Notes: generated by a model not told the origin, from the sequence alone. Positions 15,992 through 23,013 are shown, counted from the stretch's first letter. The stretch: 28,334 nucleotides of DNA from CAYJLB01 sp964370845 (GCA_964370845.1 CAYJLB010000024.1:1-28334), one strand, 5' to 3'. Numbers and translations: made by a program.

Positions 15992-17884
15992 TTAATCAAT
16001 CTTTTTGTCATAAAGCCTTGCAGCATTTAAAACTACTAGGACAGAGCCAGCATTGTGAACTAAAGCACCAGTTGCAGGATTTAAAAGCCCCATTACAGAT
16101 AAAATTATTGCTGCGAAATTAATAAGCATAGCCATTGTAATATTAAATTTAATGGAAAAAATTGTGGCATTTGATAGCTTTTTTATGTAGGAAATTTTAG
16201 AAATGTCATCGCCCATAATTGCTATGTCAGCGGCATCAATAGCTATGTCGCTACCCATTGTTCCCATTGCAATACCAACATTTGCAGTTTTTAAAGCTGG
16301 TGCATCATTCACACCATCGCCTACCATGCAAACTGCATTCTTTTCCATAAGTTTTTTTACAGCTAAAACTTTTCCCTCGGGAAGTAATGATGATTTAACT
16401 TTGGAAATTCCTACTTTATTTGCGATGAAATTAGCACTTTTTTCGTTATCACCTGTAAGCAAAACAGTGGTTGCAATTCCAACATTTTTAAGGTTTAAAA
16501 TTGCAGTGCTTGAGGAAGTTTTTATCTCGTCAGAAAGCCCGATTACACCGATAATTCTTTTAGAATTTGCTACAATAATAACAGCTTTTCCTTGCTCCCT
16601 TAAAGAAGCAACTACCGATGAAACATCATTATTTATGTCAAGTTTTCCATCTTCTTCGATTAATTTTTCATTTCCACAGTAAATTGTTTTATCACTGATT
16701 TTTCCGACTACACCTTTTCCAACTGACATAAAAAATTCATTCAAATCGGGATATTTTATTTGCTTTTCTTTTGAGAAATTCAAAACTGCTTTTCCAATAG
16801 GGTGTTCAGAGCGACTTTCTACCGCTGTAACAAGTTCAATTAGCTCATTTTCGTCATAATCAAAGGTTTTAACATCACTTACAGATAGCTTTCCATGTGT
16901 GATTGTTCCAGTTTTATCAAAGCATACAGTTGAAACTGTGCCCATTTTTTCCAAAGCTTCGCCAGATTTGATTAGAATTCCTTTTTTGGTAGCTTGCCCA
17001 ATCGCCGCCATAATAGAAGTTGGAGTTGCTAAAGCTAACGCACAGGGGCAAAAGACTACTAAAACTGTAACTGCACGAATGAGCGCGTCATCTGCTCTAT
17101 TTAACGCAAAGGCAAAAATTAAATATGTAACAATTGCGATGAAACAGGCAGTGGGCACAAGAAATCCAGCCCATTTGTCAACAATTTTTTGTGTAGGAGC
17201 TTTTTGATTTTCCGCATCTTCAACAAGCTTTATCATTTTTTGGAGCGATGAATTTGCAAAAGATTTTGTAACTCTTACATCAACTGAGCCAAATCTATTT
17301 ATTGTCCCTGTAAAAACTTCGTCGCCAATGGATTTGTCAACAGGCAAACTTTCGCCAGTCATAATGCTTTGGTCAACTGTAGTGTTTCCAACTATGATAA
17401 TTCCATCAGAGGGGAAACTTTCGCCAGGCAAAACTCTAATAATATCATTTTCTTTTATCTCTTGGGGGTCAACAGCTTTTTCTCCATCAGAAGTTATTAC
17501 TCGACCTTGAGTAGGTACAAGGTTAAGGAGTTTTTCAATACCTTTTTTTGCCCTTTCAACAGTTTTATCTTCAAGCCATTCACCGATAGCCATTATAAAA
17601 GCAACTTCACCAGCGGCAAAAATATCACCTATATAAACTGCTGCAATCATTGCAATTGTGATAAGTAGGGGAGAGCTAATTCGCTTGTTTAAAGTATTTA
17701 CAACAGCACTATATGCAAGTGGAATACCAGAAAGTATAAGTGACACCCAAGCCGGATTTATAGGGAATTCAAAAGAAATATTTGCCAGTGGTAAAATGTA
17801 TTCTGTAATAAAACTTGCAAGTAAAAAGATTCCGGAAATCCAAAGAAATGGTGCAGAATGTAGTTTCATTATTTGTTTTTTCAT
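15992..17884 (-). CDS. P1B-type heavy-metal-transporting ATPase, linked to CsoR
   Basis: It should export a soft metal ion across the membrane. The 630-residue product has no N-terminal metal-binding domain. It carries actuator loop TGES (176-179), the membrane metal motif CPC (279-281), phosphorylation motif DKTGT (323-327), SEHP (359-362) and GDGVNDAP near 518. The last two helices do not show the usual Cu(I) pattern: the place of MxxSS reads HNAGS (about 610-614), and the Tyr-Asn pair of TM7 reads Ile-Asn. They also lack the Lys and Asp of Zn/Cd pumps. The csoR gene upstream, with a CsoR-type operator, argues for copper. ATG 17884 follows AGAAAGGA. The 87-nt gap to csoR holds a 12-bp palindrome. 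Confidence 0.93.
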   Translation of the reverse strand: MKKQIMKLHSAPFLWISGIFLLASFITEYILPLANISFEFPINPAWVSLILSGIPLAYSAVVNTLNKRISSPLLITIAMIAAVYIGDIFAAGEVAFIMAIGEWLEDKTVERAKKGIEKLLNLVPTQGRVITSDGEKAVDPQEIKENDIIRVLPGESFPSDGIIIVGNTTVDQSIMTGESLPVDKSIGDEVFTGTINRFGSVDVRVTKSFANSSLQKMIKLVEDAENQKAPTQKIVDKWAGFLVPTACFIAIVTYLIFAFALNRADDALIRAVTVLVVFCPCALALATPTSIMAAIGQATKKGILIKSGEALEKMGTVSTVCFDKTGTITHGKLSVSDVKTFDYDENELIELVTAVESRSEHPIGKAVLNFSKEKQIKYPDLNEFFMSVGKGVVGKISDKTIYCGNEKLIEEDGKLDINNDVSSVVASLREQGKAVIIVANSKRIIGVIGLSDEIKTSSSTAILNLKNVGIATTVLLTGDNEKSANFIANKVGISKVKSSLLPEGKVLAVKKLMEKNAVCMVGDGVNDAPALKTANVGIAMGTMGSDIAIDAADIAIMGDDISKISYIKKLSNATIFSIKFNITMAMLINFAAIILSVMGLLNPATGALVHNAGSVLVVLNAARLYDKKID

Positions 17885-17922
17885 AAAATAATTATTCCTT
17901 TCTCAATGTTTTGGTGGGAAAT

Positions 17923-17934
17923 GAACTATAGTTC
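17923..17934. promoter_or_regulatory. 12-bp perfect palindrome between csoR and the ATPase gene
   Basis: GAACTATAGTTC lies in the 87-nt gap between the csoR stop and the ATPase start, about 40 nt before the ATPase ATG. No promoter is obvious beside it. It may be a regulatory site or an mRNA feature. Confidence 0.35.
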
Positions 17935-17971
17935 TATTTGCTCTAAAGCACAGTAATTCAAACTAAACTCA

Positions 17972-18247
17972 CTAAATAGTTTTAGAAAATTGGTTAAGTG
18001 CGGAAACAAGTTTATCTATTGTTTCCTCCTCTTTTCCACTGCTAATTCCGTCAAGAACACAGTGGTGCATATGCCCTTCAAGGATAAGTTGCCCAGTTTT
18101 ATGAAGTGCAGATTTTATCGCTCCAATTTGAATTAAAATATCCTCACAAGGTTTGTCTTCATTAACCATTTTCTGAATACCTCGCACTTGCCCTTCAATT
18201 CTTTTTAAACGCTTATTTATAGCGTCAACGTCCATACATTGTTTCAT
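17972..18247 (-). CDS. csoR: Copper-sensing transcriptional repressor, CsoR family
   Basis: It represses its own operon and releases DNA on binding Cu(I). The 91-residue product from ATG 18247 has the all-helical CsoR/RcnR fold with RLKRIEGQVRGIQKMV near 13-28. The three Cu(I) ligands occur at CsoR spacing: Cys34 in DKPCEDI, then His59 and Cys63 in EGHMHHCV, matching Cys36/His61/Cys65 of the Mycobacterium protein. I prefer ATG 18247, which lies 12 nt after AAGAAAGGA and begins at the conserved N-terminus; the frame is open 48 nt further upstream, but that part spans the ribosome site. A CsoR-like operator covers the transcription start. The metal ATPase gene follows. Confidence 0.95.
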   Translation of the reverse strand: MKQCMDVDAINKRLKRIEGQVRGIQKMVNEDKPCEDILIQIGAIKSALHKTGQLILEGHMHHCVLDGISSGKEEETIDKLVSALNQFSKTI

Positions 18248-18301
18248 ATAAATAATCATTCCTTTCTTGATTCTTTTAAAGTAAATTTTTCCCAATATAC
18301 A

Positions 18302-18318
18302 ATACCTATAGGGGGTAT
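18302..18318 (-). promoter_or_regulatory. CsoR operator
   Basis: ATACCTATAGGGGGTAT has half-sites ATACC and GGTAT around a G-rich centre, close to known CsoR operators of the ATACCC-N-GGGGTAT type. It lies just downstream of the -10 box of the csoR promoter, where a bound repressor would block initiation. Confidence 0.85.
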
Positions 18319-18324
18319 AAGTAT

Positions 18325-18353
18325 ATAATACATCAACTTTAAATAAAAGTCAA
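18325..18353 (-). promoter_or_regulatory. Promoter of the csoR-ATPase operon
   Basis: On the minus strand TTGACT (18353-18348), a 17-bp spacer and TATTAT (18330-18325), with the CsoR operator immediately downstream. Confidence 0.85.
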
Positions 18354-18362
18354 TAGAAAAAT

Positions 18363-18396
18363 AAAAAAAGTAGCTACTAATTAAGTAGCTACTTTT
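18363..18396 (-). terminator. Intrinsic terminator after the second ATPase operon
   Basis: AGTAGCTACT at 18393-18384 pairs with AGTAGCTACT at 18378-18369 (a self-complementary 10-mer, extended by A/T pairs). A T tract follows on the minus strand. It lies 20 nt after the small 26-residue gene and insulates the csoR promoter. Confidence 0.9.
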
Positions 18397-18415
18397 CCAC
18401 CAAATATATTAAAAT

Positions 18416-18496
18416 TTATTTATGCTTTTTCCCAGTCCACATACACATTAACATTGCAAAAATTGCAACCAAAGACCAAAATTTATGTTGTTTCAT
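18416..18496 (-). CDS. 26-residue membrane peptide downstream of P-type ATPase
   Basis: This short frame starts MKQHKFW and ends TGKKHK. Residues 6-20 form one hydrophobic segment rich in Met, Trp and Phe with one Cys, flanked by Lys/His-rich ends, so a single-pass membrane peptide is likely. Its ATG overlaps the last 14 nt of the ATPase gene in another frame. A strong AAAGGAG (18513-18507) lies 10 nt upstream inside the ATPase codons. The operon terminator follows directly. Position, ribosome site and composition make it a real gene candidate. By analogy with KdpF or other small pump-associated peptides it might stabilise or regulate the ATPase. I recognise no family. Confidence 0.72.
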   Translation of the reverse strand: MKQHKFWSLVAIFAMLMCMWTGKKHK

Positions 18497-20612
18497 TATT
18501 ATTAATCTCCTTTAATTTTAATGGTTTATTTTTTAAAATAGAACGTGTGGAAACACCCGATAATGCAATTGTTGAAGCATTGTGAAGCCATGCAGAAGTG
18601 TTAGCAGTGATAATTCCAGTTAAGCCAAGTCCAATTAGAATAGTGTTAAACACAACAATAAATCCATATTGCTTGTGGATTTTTGCCATTAAACCTGTTG
18701 CTAAATCCCTTGTTAAAATAATTTTTGTCAAATCTTCGGAAAGCACAGAAATATCCGCAACTTCTCTAGCTATATCAGAAGAACCGTTCATTGTGAGAGA
18801 AACGTCAGAGCAAGACAAAGCAGGGGCATCATTTATTCCGTCGCCAACCATTAAAATAGTCTTTCCTTGTGCTTTTAATTCCTCAATAATGCTCGCTTTT
18901 CCGTCAGGTAAAATGGAATAATAATACTTGTCTAATCCAAGAATTTCACTTGTGTATTTTGCACTACCTTCACCGTCGCCTGTAATCATAATTATTTCTT
19001 TAATGCCAACTTCACGCAACTTAGAAACTGTAATTTTCGCATCATCTCGTGGAGGGTCATTTACACAAATTATTCCAACTAATTCACTGTCAACAGCTAA
19101 GTATACTGCGCTGTCGTAGCCAATTTCATTTTGTAACCATTCTTCTTTTTCATAAGGGAATTTTACTTTTTCATCTTCAAAAACAAAGTGTTTGCTACCA
19201 ATAATTGCCCTTTGCCCGTCATAGGAGCTGGCAATTCCATGTGCAACGATATACTCAACTTTCCCATGATTTTCTGGATGCATTAAATTTCGCTTTTTAG
19301 CGGCAGAAACTATGGAAGCTGCAACGCTATGTGGAAAATGTTCCTCTAAGCACGCTGCAATTTTAAGCACTCTATTTTCAGTATATCCTTCTTTCATAAC
19401 AATAATCTTTGATACTTTAGGGACAGCATTTGTCAAAGTTCCAGTTTTATCAAAAACAACTGTATCTACTTTTGAAAGAACTTCAAGGAATTTTCCTCCC
19501 TTAACTAAAACGTCGTTATTAACACTTTCTTTTAAAGCAGAAATAATTGTAATAGGAGTAGTCAATTTTATTGCACAGGAAAAATCTACCATTAAAACTG
19601 ATAAAGCTTTTGGAATATTTCCTGTTAAAACTAAAGTTGCTAAAAATAGTCCAAAACTTACTGGAACAATGTCATCAGCAAGCCTTTCAGCACGGCCTTG
19701 GATATTAGCTTTTTCCTTTTCTCCTGTGTCAATCATATTGATAATTTTTGCAATTCGAGAGTCATTTTTAAGGCTTCTCACACTAACGTCAATTTCTCCG
19801 TCCTCTAAAATAGTTCCTGCAAAAACTGAAGCCTTGATAGTTTTGTGTACAGAAAGTGGCTCACCAGTCATTGTTGCTTCATTTATAAGTCCGTCACCAT
19901 TAATAATAGTTCCATCAACAGGAATTAAACTACCTTTTCGTATACGAATTACATCGTCAACACGCAAATCATGTAGGTGAATTTCTGTTTCAATATCATT
20001 TTCAACCAGCCAAACTTTATCAACGTTAATAGCTAAACTTTGCGCTAAGGCATTTTTTGCCCTTGCATTAGAATATTCAAGTAATAACTCAGAAAGTCCA
20101 AGTAAAAACATTGTAGAAGATGCTGTCTTATAATTTTTACATAGTAGGGAAGTTCCAATTGCCGTAGCATCTAAAACTTCAACATTAATTTTCTTTTTAC
20201 TAAAAGCAATAATCCCTAATTTTAGGTAATTTATTGCCCTGTACCAAGTGTAAATTCTTTGAATATTGCTCGGCATAAATAAACTTCTAGTAAAATGTTT
20301 TACAACATGAGAAACAACTTTTTTCTTGAAATTTTGCTCTAAAATTAAAGCTTTTTCCTCATCATTAGGCTCACATTCTTTTATTTCAGATAATTTCAAT
20401 TTTTTAAACATATTTAAAACTGTATTTTTAGCATTTTTATCATTAAACTCAATCAAAACTGAACCATTTATAGGGTTAGATTTCGCGTGTTCCACTCCAT
20501 GCAAAGAAAGGAGCATGTTTGTTATCCCGTAACACTGCTCCTTTGTTAAAACATATTTTCCAAATCTTAATCTTAAACGGTAAGGTTGATTGCATATTAT
20601 TTGGTATTTCAT
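18483..20612 (-). CDS. P-type ATPase with N-terminal HMA-like domain and FSC in place of CPC
   Basis: This is a 709-residue cation pump whose metal is uncertain. Residues 1-80 look like a degenerate heavy-metal-associated domain (HMA_2-like) without CxxC. The ATPase core is intact: TGEP (249-252), DKTGT (388-392), MVGDGINDAP near 595. The membrane metal motif differs: DFSCAIKLTTP stands where CPC pumps have CPCALxLATP, so the first Cys and the Pro are Phe and Ser (FSC at 344-346). The His-Pro motif reads EEHFPHSVA (424-432) and the last helix has WLHNAST. Start: ATG 20612 with AAGGAG 5 nt upstream; the GTG at 20618 overlaps that site. It lies 26 nt after the Cys-rich DUF6110-like gene and overlaps the 26-residue peptide gene. 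Confidence 0.92.
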   Translation of the reverse strand: MKYQIICNQPYRLRLRFGKYVLTKEQCYGITNMLLSLHGVEHAKSNPINGSVLIEFNDKNAKNTVLNMFKKLKLSEIKECEPNDEEKALILEQNFKKKVVSHVVKHFTRSLFMPSNIQRIYTWYRAINYLKLGIIAFSKKKINVEVLDATAIGTSLLCKNYKTASSTMFLLGLSELLLEYSNARAKNALAQSLAINVDKVWLVENDIETEIHLHDLRVDDVIRIRKGSLIPVDGTIINGDGLINEATMTGEPLSVHKTIKASVFAGTILEDGEIDVSVRSLKNDSRIAKIINMIDTGEKEKANIQGRAERLADDIVPVSFGLFLATLVLTGNIPKALSVLMVDFSCAIKLTTPITIISALKESVNNDVLVKGGKFLEVLSKVDTVVFDKTGTLTNAVPKVSKIIVMKEGYTENRVLKIAACLEEHFPHSVAASIVSAAKKRNLMHPENHGKVEYIVAHGIASSYDGQRAIIGSKHFVFEDEKVKFPYEKEEWLQNEIGYDSAVYLAVDSELVGIICVNDPPRDDAKITVSKLREVGIKEIIMITGDGEGSAKYTSEILGLDKYYYSILPDGKASIIEELKAQGKTILMVGDGINDAPALSCSDVSLTMNGSSDIAREVADISVLSEDLTKIILTRDLATGLMAKIHKQYGFIVVFNTILIGLGLTGIITANTSAWLHNASTIALSGVSTRSILKNKPLKLKEINNNETT

Positions 20613-20638
20613 ACGCACTCCTTAATATTTAACGGAAA

Positions 20639-20944
20639 TTATTTTTCCTCTTGACAACCGCAGTCGCAAGTTTCGTCACATTCTTCTTCACATTCGCAGT
20701 CACAAGTTTCATCGCAACAACCTTTTCTAGCAGCAAGTTTTGCTTCAGCACAAATATCATCAGCTTCCTCACGAATATTTGCAACTTCCTCAGCAATTTT
20801 ATCTTTTGCAATAATTCCTTGTGCTAAACTTTTTACAGCCATATCTCGAACTGTTTTAGTTTTTAATATTTTTACAAGTGCGATACCCGCAACTGCTCCT
20901 AAGCCAAAAATTATACCTTTGTCTTTGTCAAATTTATTAAACAT
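20639..20944 (-). CDS. DUF6110-like protein with Cys-rich, metallothionein-like tail
   Basis: This is a 101-residue protein. Residues 10-28 form a glycine-rich hydrophobic segment (GIIFGLGAVAGIALVKIL). An amphipathic helix follows (about 30-72, LAQGIIAKDKIAEEVANIRE), as in the small DUF6110 proteins often encoded beside such ATPases; that family name comes from memory of its pattern. From about residue 75 the tail is acidic and Cys-rich: nine Cys in 23 residues, with CDETCDC occurring twice. The matching DNA is an imperfect duplication. Such a tail could bind metal and hand it to the ATPase encoded 26 nt downstream, which is inference. ATG 20944 lies 12 nt after AAAGAAAGGA. Confidence 0.82.
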   Translation of the reverse strand: MFNKFDKDKGIIFGLGAVAGIALVKILKTKTVRDMAVKSLAQGIIAKDKIAEEVANIREEADDICAEAKLAARKGCCDETCDCECEEECDETCDCGCQEEK

Positions 20945-21010
20945 AATATTTTTCGTCCTTTCTTTATATAATTCGCTATTTTTTTATTTAAATTTGTTAA
21001 TAATTTAATT

Positions 21011-21028
21011 TTATCACATAAATGATAA
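21011..21028. promoter_or_regulatory. Inverted repeat and weak -10 upstream of the DUF6110-like gene
   Basis: TTATCA-N6-TGATAA (21011-21028) lies in the 102-nt gap after the AraC-type gene. On the minus strand it overlaps a possible -10 (TAAAAT, 21012-21007) with no good -35, as expected for an activator-dependent promoter. The AraC-type protein encoded just upstream is a candidate regulator. Confidence 0.4.
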
Positions 21029-21046
21029 GTTTTCTACTCCAAAACG

Positions 21047-21373
21047 TTAATTTTTTATGTTTTTTCTATAAGCGGAAGGTGATATATTATAAGTTTTTTT
21101 AAATCTTTCTGAAAATTTTGATTTATTCACATAGCCTAAAGAAGTTGCGAGTTCGCTAATTGAAATTTTAGTAGTTCTTAGCAGAGTTTGAGCCTTTTTC
21201 ATTTTAACTTTTGTAATGTATTTTTTTGGCGGAATTCCAAAATATTTTTTGTAAATTAATCTTAAATTTGATGCTGAAACAAATACTTCTTTTGCTATTT
21301 CTTCTTCGCTCATATTAGTTTCAAGTAGAAGTATTCTTGAATTAATAAGTATTGTTCTTGTGTTAATATTCAT
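21047..21373 (-). CDS. AraC-family DNA-binding protein, stand-alone HTH domain
   Basis: This is a 108-residue protein consisting almost only of the double helix-turn-helix domain of AraC/XylS regulators: a first HTH around EEEIAKEVFVSASNLRLIYK (about 22-41), the linker helix, then a second HTH around ISELATSLGYVNKSKFSERF (about 73-92) and the terminal NISPSAYRK. There is no ligand-binding or response-regulator domain, so it may act like MarA/SoxS, whose activity follows their abundance. ATG 21373 is preferred over the in-frame ATG 21385, which touches the AAGGA ribosome site. It lies upstream of, and in line with, the DUF6110-like and ATPase genes. Its leader contains a three-stem RNA fold. 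Confidence 0.88.
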   Translation of the reverse strand: MNINTRTILINSRILLLETNMSEEEIAKEVFVSASNLRLIYKKYFGIPPKKYITKVKMKKAQTLLRTTKISISELATSLGYVNKSKFSERFKKTYNISPSAYRKNIKN

Positions 21374-21394
21374 TATTATTACCATTCCTTACTT

Positions 21395-21499
21395 AGTTTT
21401 GTGCGACTTTTTTACCCAGTTTTTAAAGTAAAAAAGTTTCGCCCGTCGTATTTGGCGAAAAGCACAAAACTGCGGCTTAAAAAATCATATTTTTTAAGC
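21395..21499 (-). other. Highly structured leader: predicted three-way junction plus hairpin
   Basis: P1 is AGTTTTGTGC (21395-21404) with GCACAAAACT (21462-21471). Inside it are P2, ACTTTTTTAC (21406-21415) with GTAAAAAAGT (21428-21437), and P3, TTCGCC (21438-21443) with GGCGAA (21454-21459). All pairs are Watson-Crick, and only a few unpaired bases lie at the junction. A further 11-bp hairpin, GCTTAAAAAAT with ATTTTTTAAGC (21475-21499), lies beside it. It ends about 10 nt before the ribosome site of the AraC-type gene. It may be a cis-regulatory RNA, a small RNA or a miniature mobile element. Confidence 0.6.
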
Positions 21500-21524
21500 T
21501 TATCTCCAAAGTTTATAGTACACC

Positions 21525-21552
21525 AAAAAGCCCAAGGAAAACCTTAGGCTTT
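21525..21552 (-). terminator. Intrinsic terminator after the flavodoxin gene
   Basis: On the minus strand AAAGCCTAAGG (21552-21542) pairs with CCTTGGGCTTT (21537-21527) apart from one U-G pair, and a run of T follows. Confidence 0.88.
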
Positions 21553-21570
21553 AAAAGGTATTAGTTTAAA

Positions 21571-21981
21571 TTAAGCAATTTTTTCTCCAAGTGATTTACA
21601 AGCAGTTTCTGCATCACTGTCAGGGTATTCGTTACAAATAAAGCTTTCAAGGATTTTACAAGGAGCTTCACTTTCCCAATTTCTCATCCATTCGCCATCT
21701 CCCCAGCCGTAAGAGCCGAAAAGTACAACAGTTTTTCCGTCAAGACTATCTTTTACAGAGTCCCACATTGGTTGGAATTCTGATTCTTCCAAAACTTCGT
21801 CACCCATTGATGAACAACCAAATGCGATAGCTGAATAATCAGCAACTTTATCAGCTGAAAAATCTCCTGCTGTGTATAAATCTACTTCAGCACCTTTCGC
21901 TTTTGCTCCTTCAACAACAAAATTAGCCATTGCTTCAGTATTTCCTGTACCACTCCAATAAACTACTGCTACTTTACTCAT
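21571..21981 (-). CDS. Flavodoxin
   Basis: This is a small FMN electron carrier, often made in place of ferredoxin when iron is short. The 136-residue product has the FMN-phosphate loop SGTGNTEA at residues 10-17, the second FMN loop in FGCSSMGDE near 54-62, and the third in GSYGWGDGEWM near 89-99. Length is typical of short-chain flavodoxins. ATG 21981 follows AAAAGGAGC. It is third in the unit DUF2325, DUF3793, flavodoxin, behind a promoter with two repressor-like operators, and a terminator follows. The context suggests control by metal (probably iron) supply. Confidence 0.95.
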   Translation of the reverse strand: MSKVAVVYWSGTGNTEAMANFVVEGAKAKGAEVDLYTAGDFSADKVADYSAIAFGCSSMGDEVLEESEFQPMWDSVKDSLDGKTVVLFGSYGWGDGEWMRNWESEAPCKILESFICNEYPDSDAETACKSLGEKIA

Positions 21982-22020
21982 AATAAAATGCTCCTTTTAA
22001 TTTTTAAATAAATATATATT

Positions 22021-22590
22021 TTAGGCAGCTGCTTGTTTTTTTACAGTAAGCCTTAAAATATCTCGTCCTTCTTGCCATAACTTTTTATATATTGCTTTAC
22101 ATTTATCATATTTTTCGAATTTTTGCAATGCATCATTTTCATTACCATAAACTTTCCAATATCTACAAAGGTTACAATTTTGACCTTTATTGCAAATAAA
22201 ACCTTCAACATCTTCAGGAGGGTAGCCTAAAAATAAACCGATTTCATGTGGAAATTCTTCATATGTATAAAGCCTTTTTGATAATTTTTTAATAGCTTTT
22301 TTTACATTCAAATTTTCATAACCATATTGTGATAATATATTTTTTGCCCTTAAATCACTCATATCATTTACTAGCATATCCTGCCTAAACATATAAATAA
22401 GAGCTGAATTATTAGCTACTTTTAAGGGTACAAGCTTTATTCCACTTTCCGAAAATTTTTCATTCCAAAAATCAATGTCAGCATATAACGTTTCTTCATT
22501 TGCAAATTTCACATTAAATAAACTTGCAGTTTTTAATGAAGACAATGTAAGCGAACAATGTTCAATGAGTAATTTCCCAGATACCGTCAT
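22021..22590 (-). CDS. DUF3793 family protein
   Basis: This is a 189-residue protein of unknown function. Family features are visible: HCSLTLSSLKTASLF near the N-terminus, ALIYMFR, then HEIGLFLGYPPEDVEGFI near 115-132, and YDKCKAIYKKLWQEGRDILRLTV near the end. A Cys-containing segment NKGQNCNLCRYWKVYG lies between (CxxC-like, about 134-149), so metal or redox binding is possible. I chose ATG 22590, 12 nt after AAAGAAAGGA; the in-frame TTG at 22602 touches that site. It lies between the DUF2325 gene (42-nt gap) and the flavodoxin gene (39-nt gap). DUF3793 genes often neighbour flavodoxin or iron-uptake genes, which supports a role in metal homeostasis. Confidence 0.9.
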   Translation of the reverse strand: MTVSGKLLIEHCSLTLSSLKTASLFNVKFANEETLYADIDFWNEKFSESGIKLVPLKVANNSALIYMFRQDMLVNDMSDLRAKNILSQYGYENLNVKKAIKKLSKRLYTYEEFPHEIGLFLGYPPEDVEGFICNKGQNCNLCRYWKVYGNENDALQKFEKYDKCKAIYKKLWQEGRDILRLTVKKQAAA

Positions 22591-22632
22591 TAAATTGACC
22601 AATCCTTTCTTTGTTGTTTTATGTAGGTGGTT

Positions 22633-22908
22633 TTACATAGCTTCAAGAATATTTTTTAGTGCTGAAAGTGAACTTGAATGACAACGTTCAACCCTTGCAT
22701 TACATCGTTTTGCCTCACAATTTGCACAAGCAACAAGCTTATGTGAAACAGTATTAGTAAACATTATAATTAAGTCTGGATCGCCGAATTTGCTTCTAAT
22801 TTCACCTTTCATCTTAGTGAAAATTTTCGCTTTACAGCCATATTCTTTACAAGTATCTAAATATCTTCTTTCCATACGTTCATTTCCGCCGACTATAACT
22901 ACGCTCAT
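22633..22908 (-). CDS. DUF2325 domain protein
   Basis: This is a 91-residue cytoplasmic protein starting MSVVIVGGNERMERRYLDTC, the typical DUF2325 N-terminus (a nucleotide-fold-like GGN turn). DPDLIIMFTNTVSHKLV follows near 43-59, then a Cys-rich end: CANCEAKRCNARVERCHSS near 61-79, with CxxC and further Cys that could bind metal. No enzymatic function is known to me. It is the first gene of the DUF3793-flavodoxin operon. ATG 22908 has GTAAGGAGC upstream. The leader carries one perfect 16-bp palindrome, and a second copy covers the transcription start. Confidence 0.88.
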   Translation of the reverse strand: MSVVIVGGNERMERRYLDTCKEYGCKAKIFTKMKGEIRSKFGDPDLIIMFTNTVSHKLVACANCEAKRCNARVERCHSSSLSALKNILEAM

Positions 22909-22932
22909 TAGTATCGCTCCTTACACATCGTG

Positions 22933-22948
22933 GTTAGTAATTACTAAC
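22933..22948. promoter_or_regulatory. Perfect 16-bp palindromic operator in the leader
   Basis: GTTAGTAATTACTAAC is perfectly palindromic and shares GTTAG-N6-CTAAC with the site at 22988-23005. It lies about 60 nt downstream of the transcription start and 25 nt before the DUF2325 ATG. The TTAG...CTAA frame resembles DtxR/IdeR-family boxes. Confidence 0.75.
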
Positions 22949-22987
22949 TCTTGGTTTTAAAATATACCGTCACACTATTAAGCGGAC

Positions 22988-23005
22988 AGTTAGTTTAATC
23001 TAACT
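22988..23005. promoter_or_regulatory. Operator over the transcription start of the DUF2325-flavodoxin operon
   Basis: AGTTAGTTTAATCTAACT has 6-bp inverted arms and the GTTAG-N6-CTAAC pattern. It begins 8 nt after the -10 box and so covers the expected transcription start. Confidence 0.78.
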
Positions 23006-23013
23006 TTTGTTTT

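Noticed and set aside
19312..19980. 222-codon plus-strand frame
   Set aside because: It is entirely antisense to the second ATPase, whose motifs are all intact; composition follows the complementary codons.
20629..20811. 60-codon minus-strand frame overlapping the DUF6110-like gene
   Set aside because: It is a +1 frame reading of the same DNA; the 101-residue frame has the ribosome site and a sensible domain layout.
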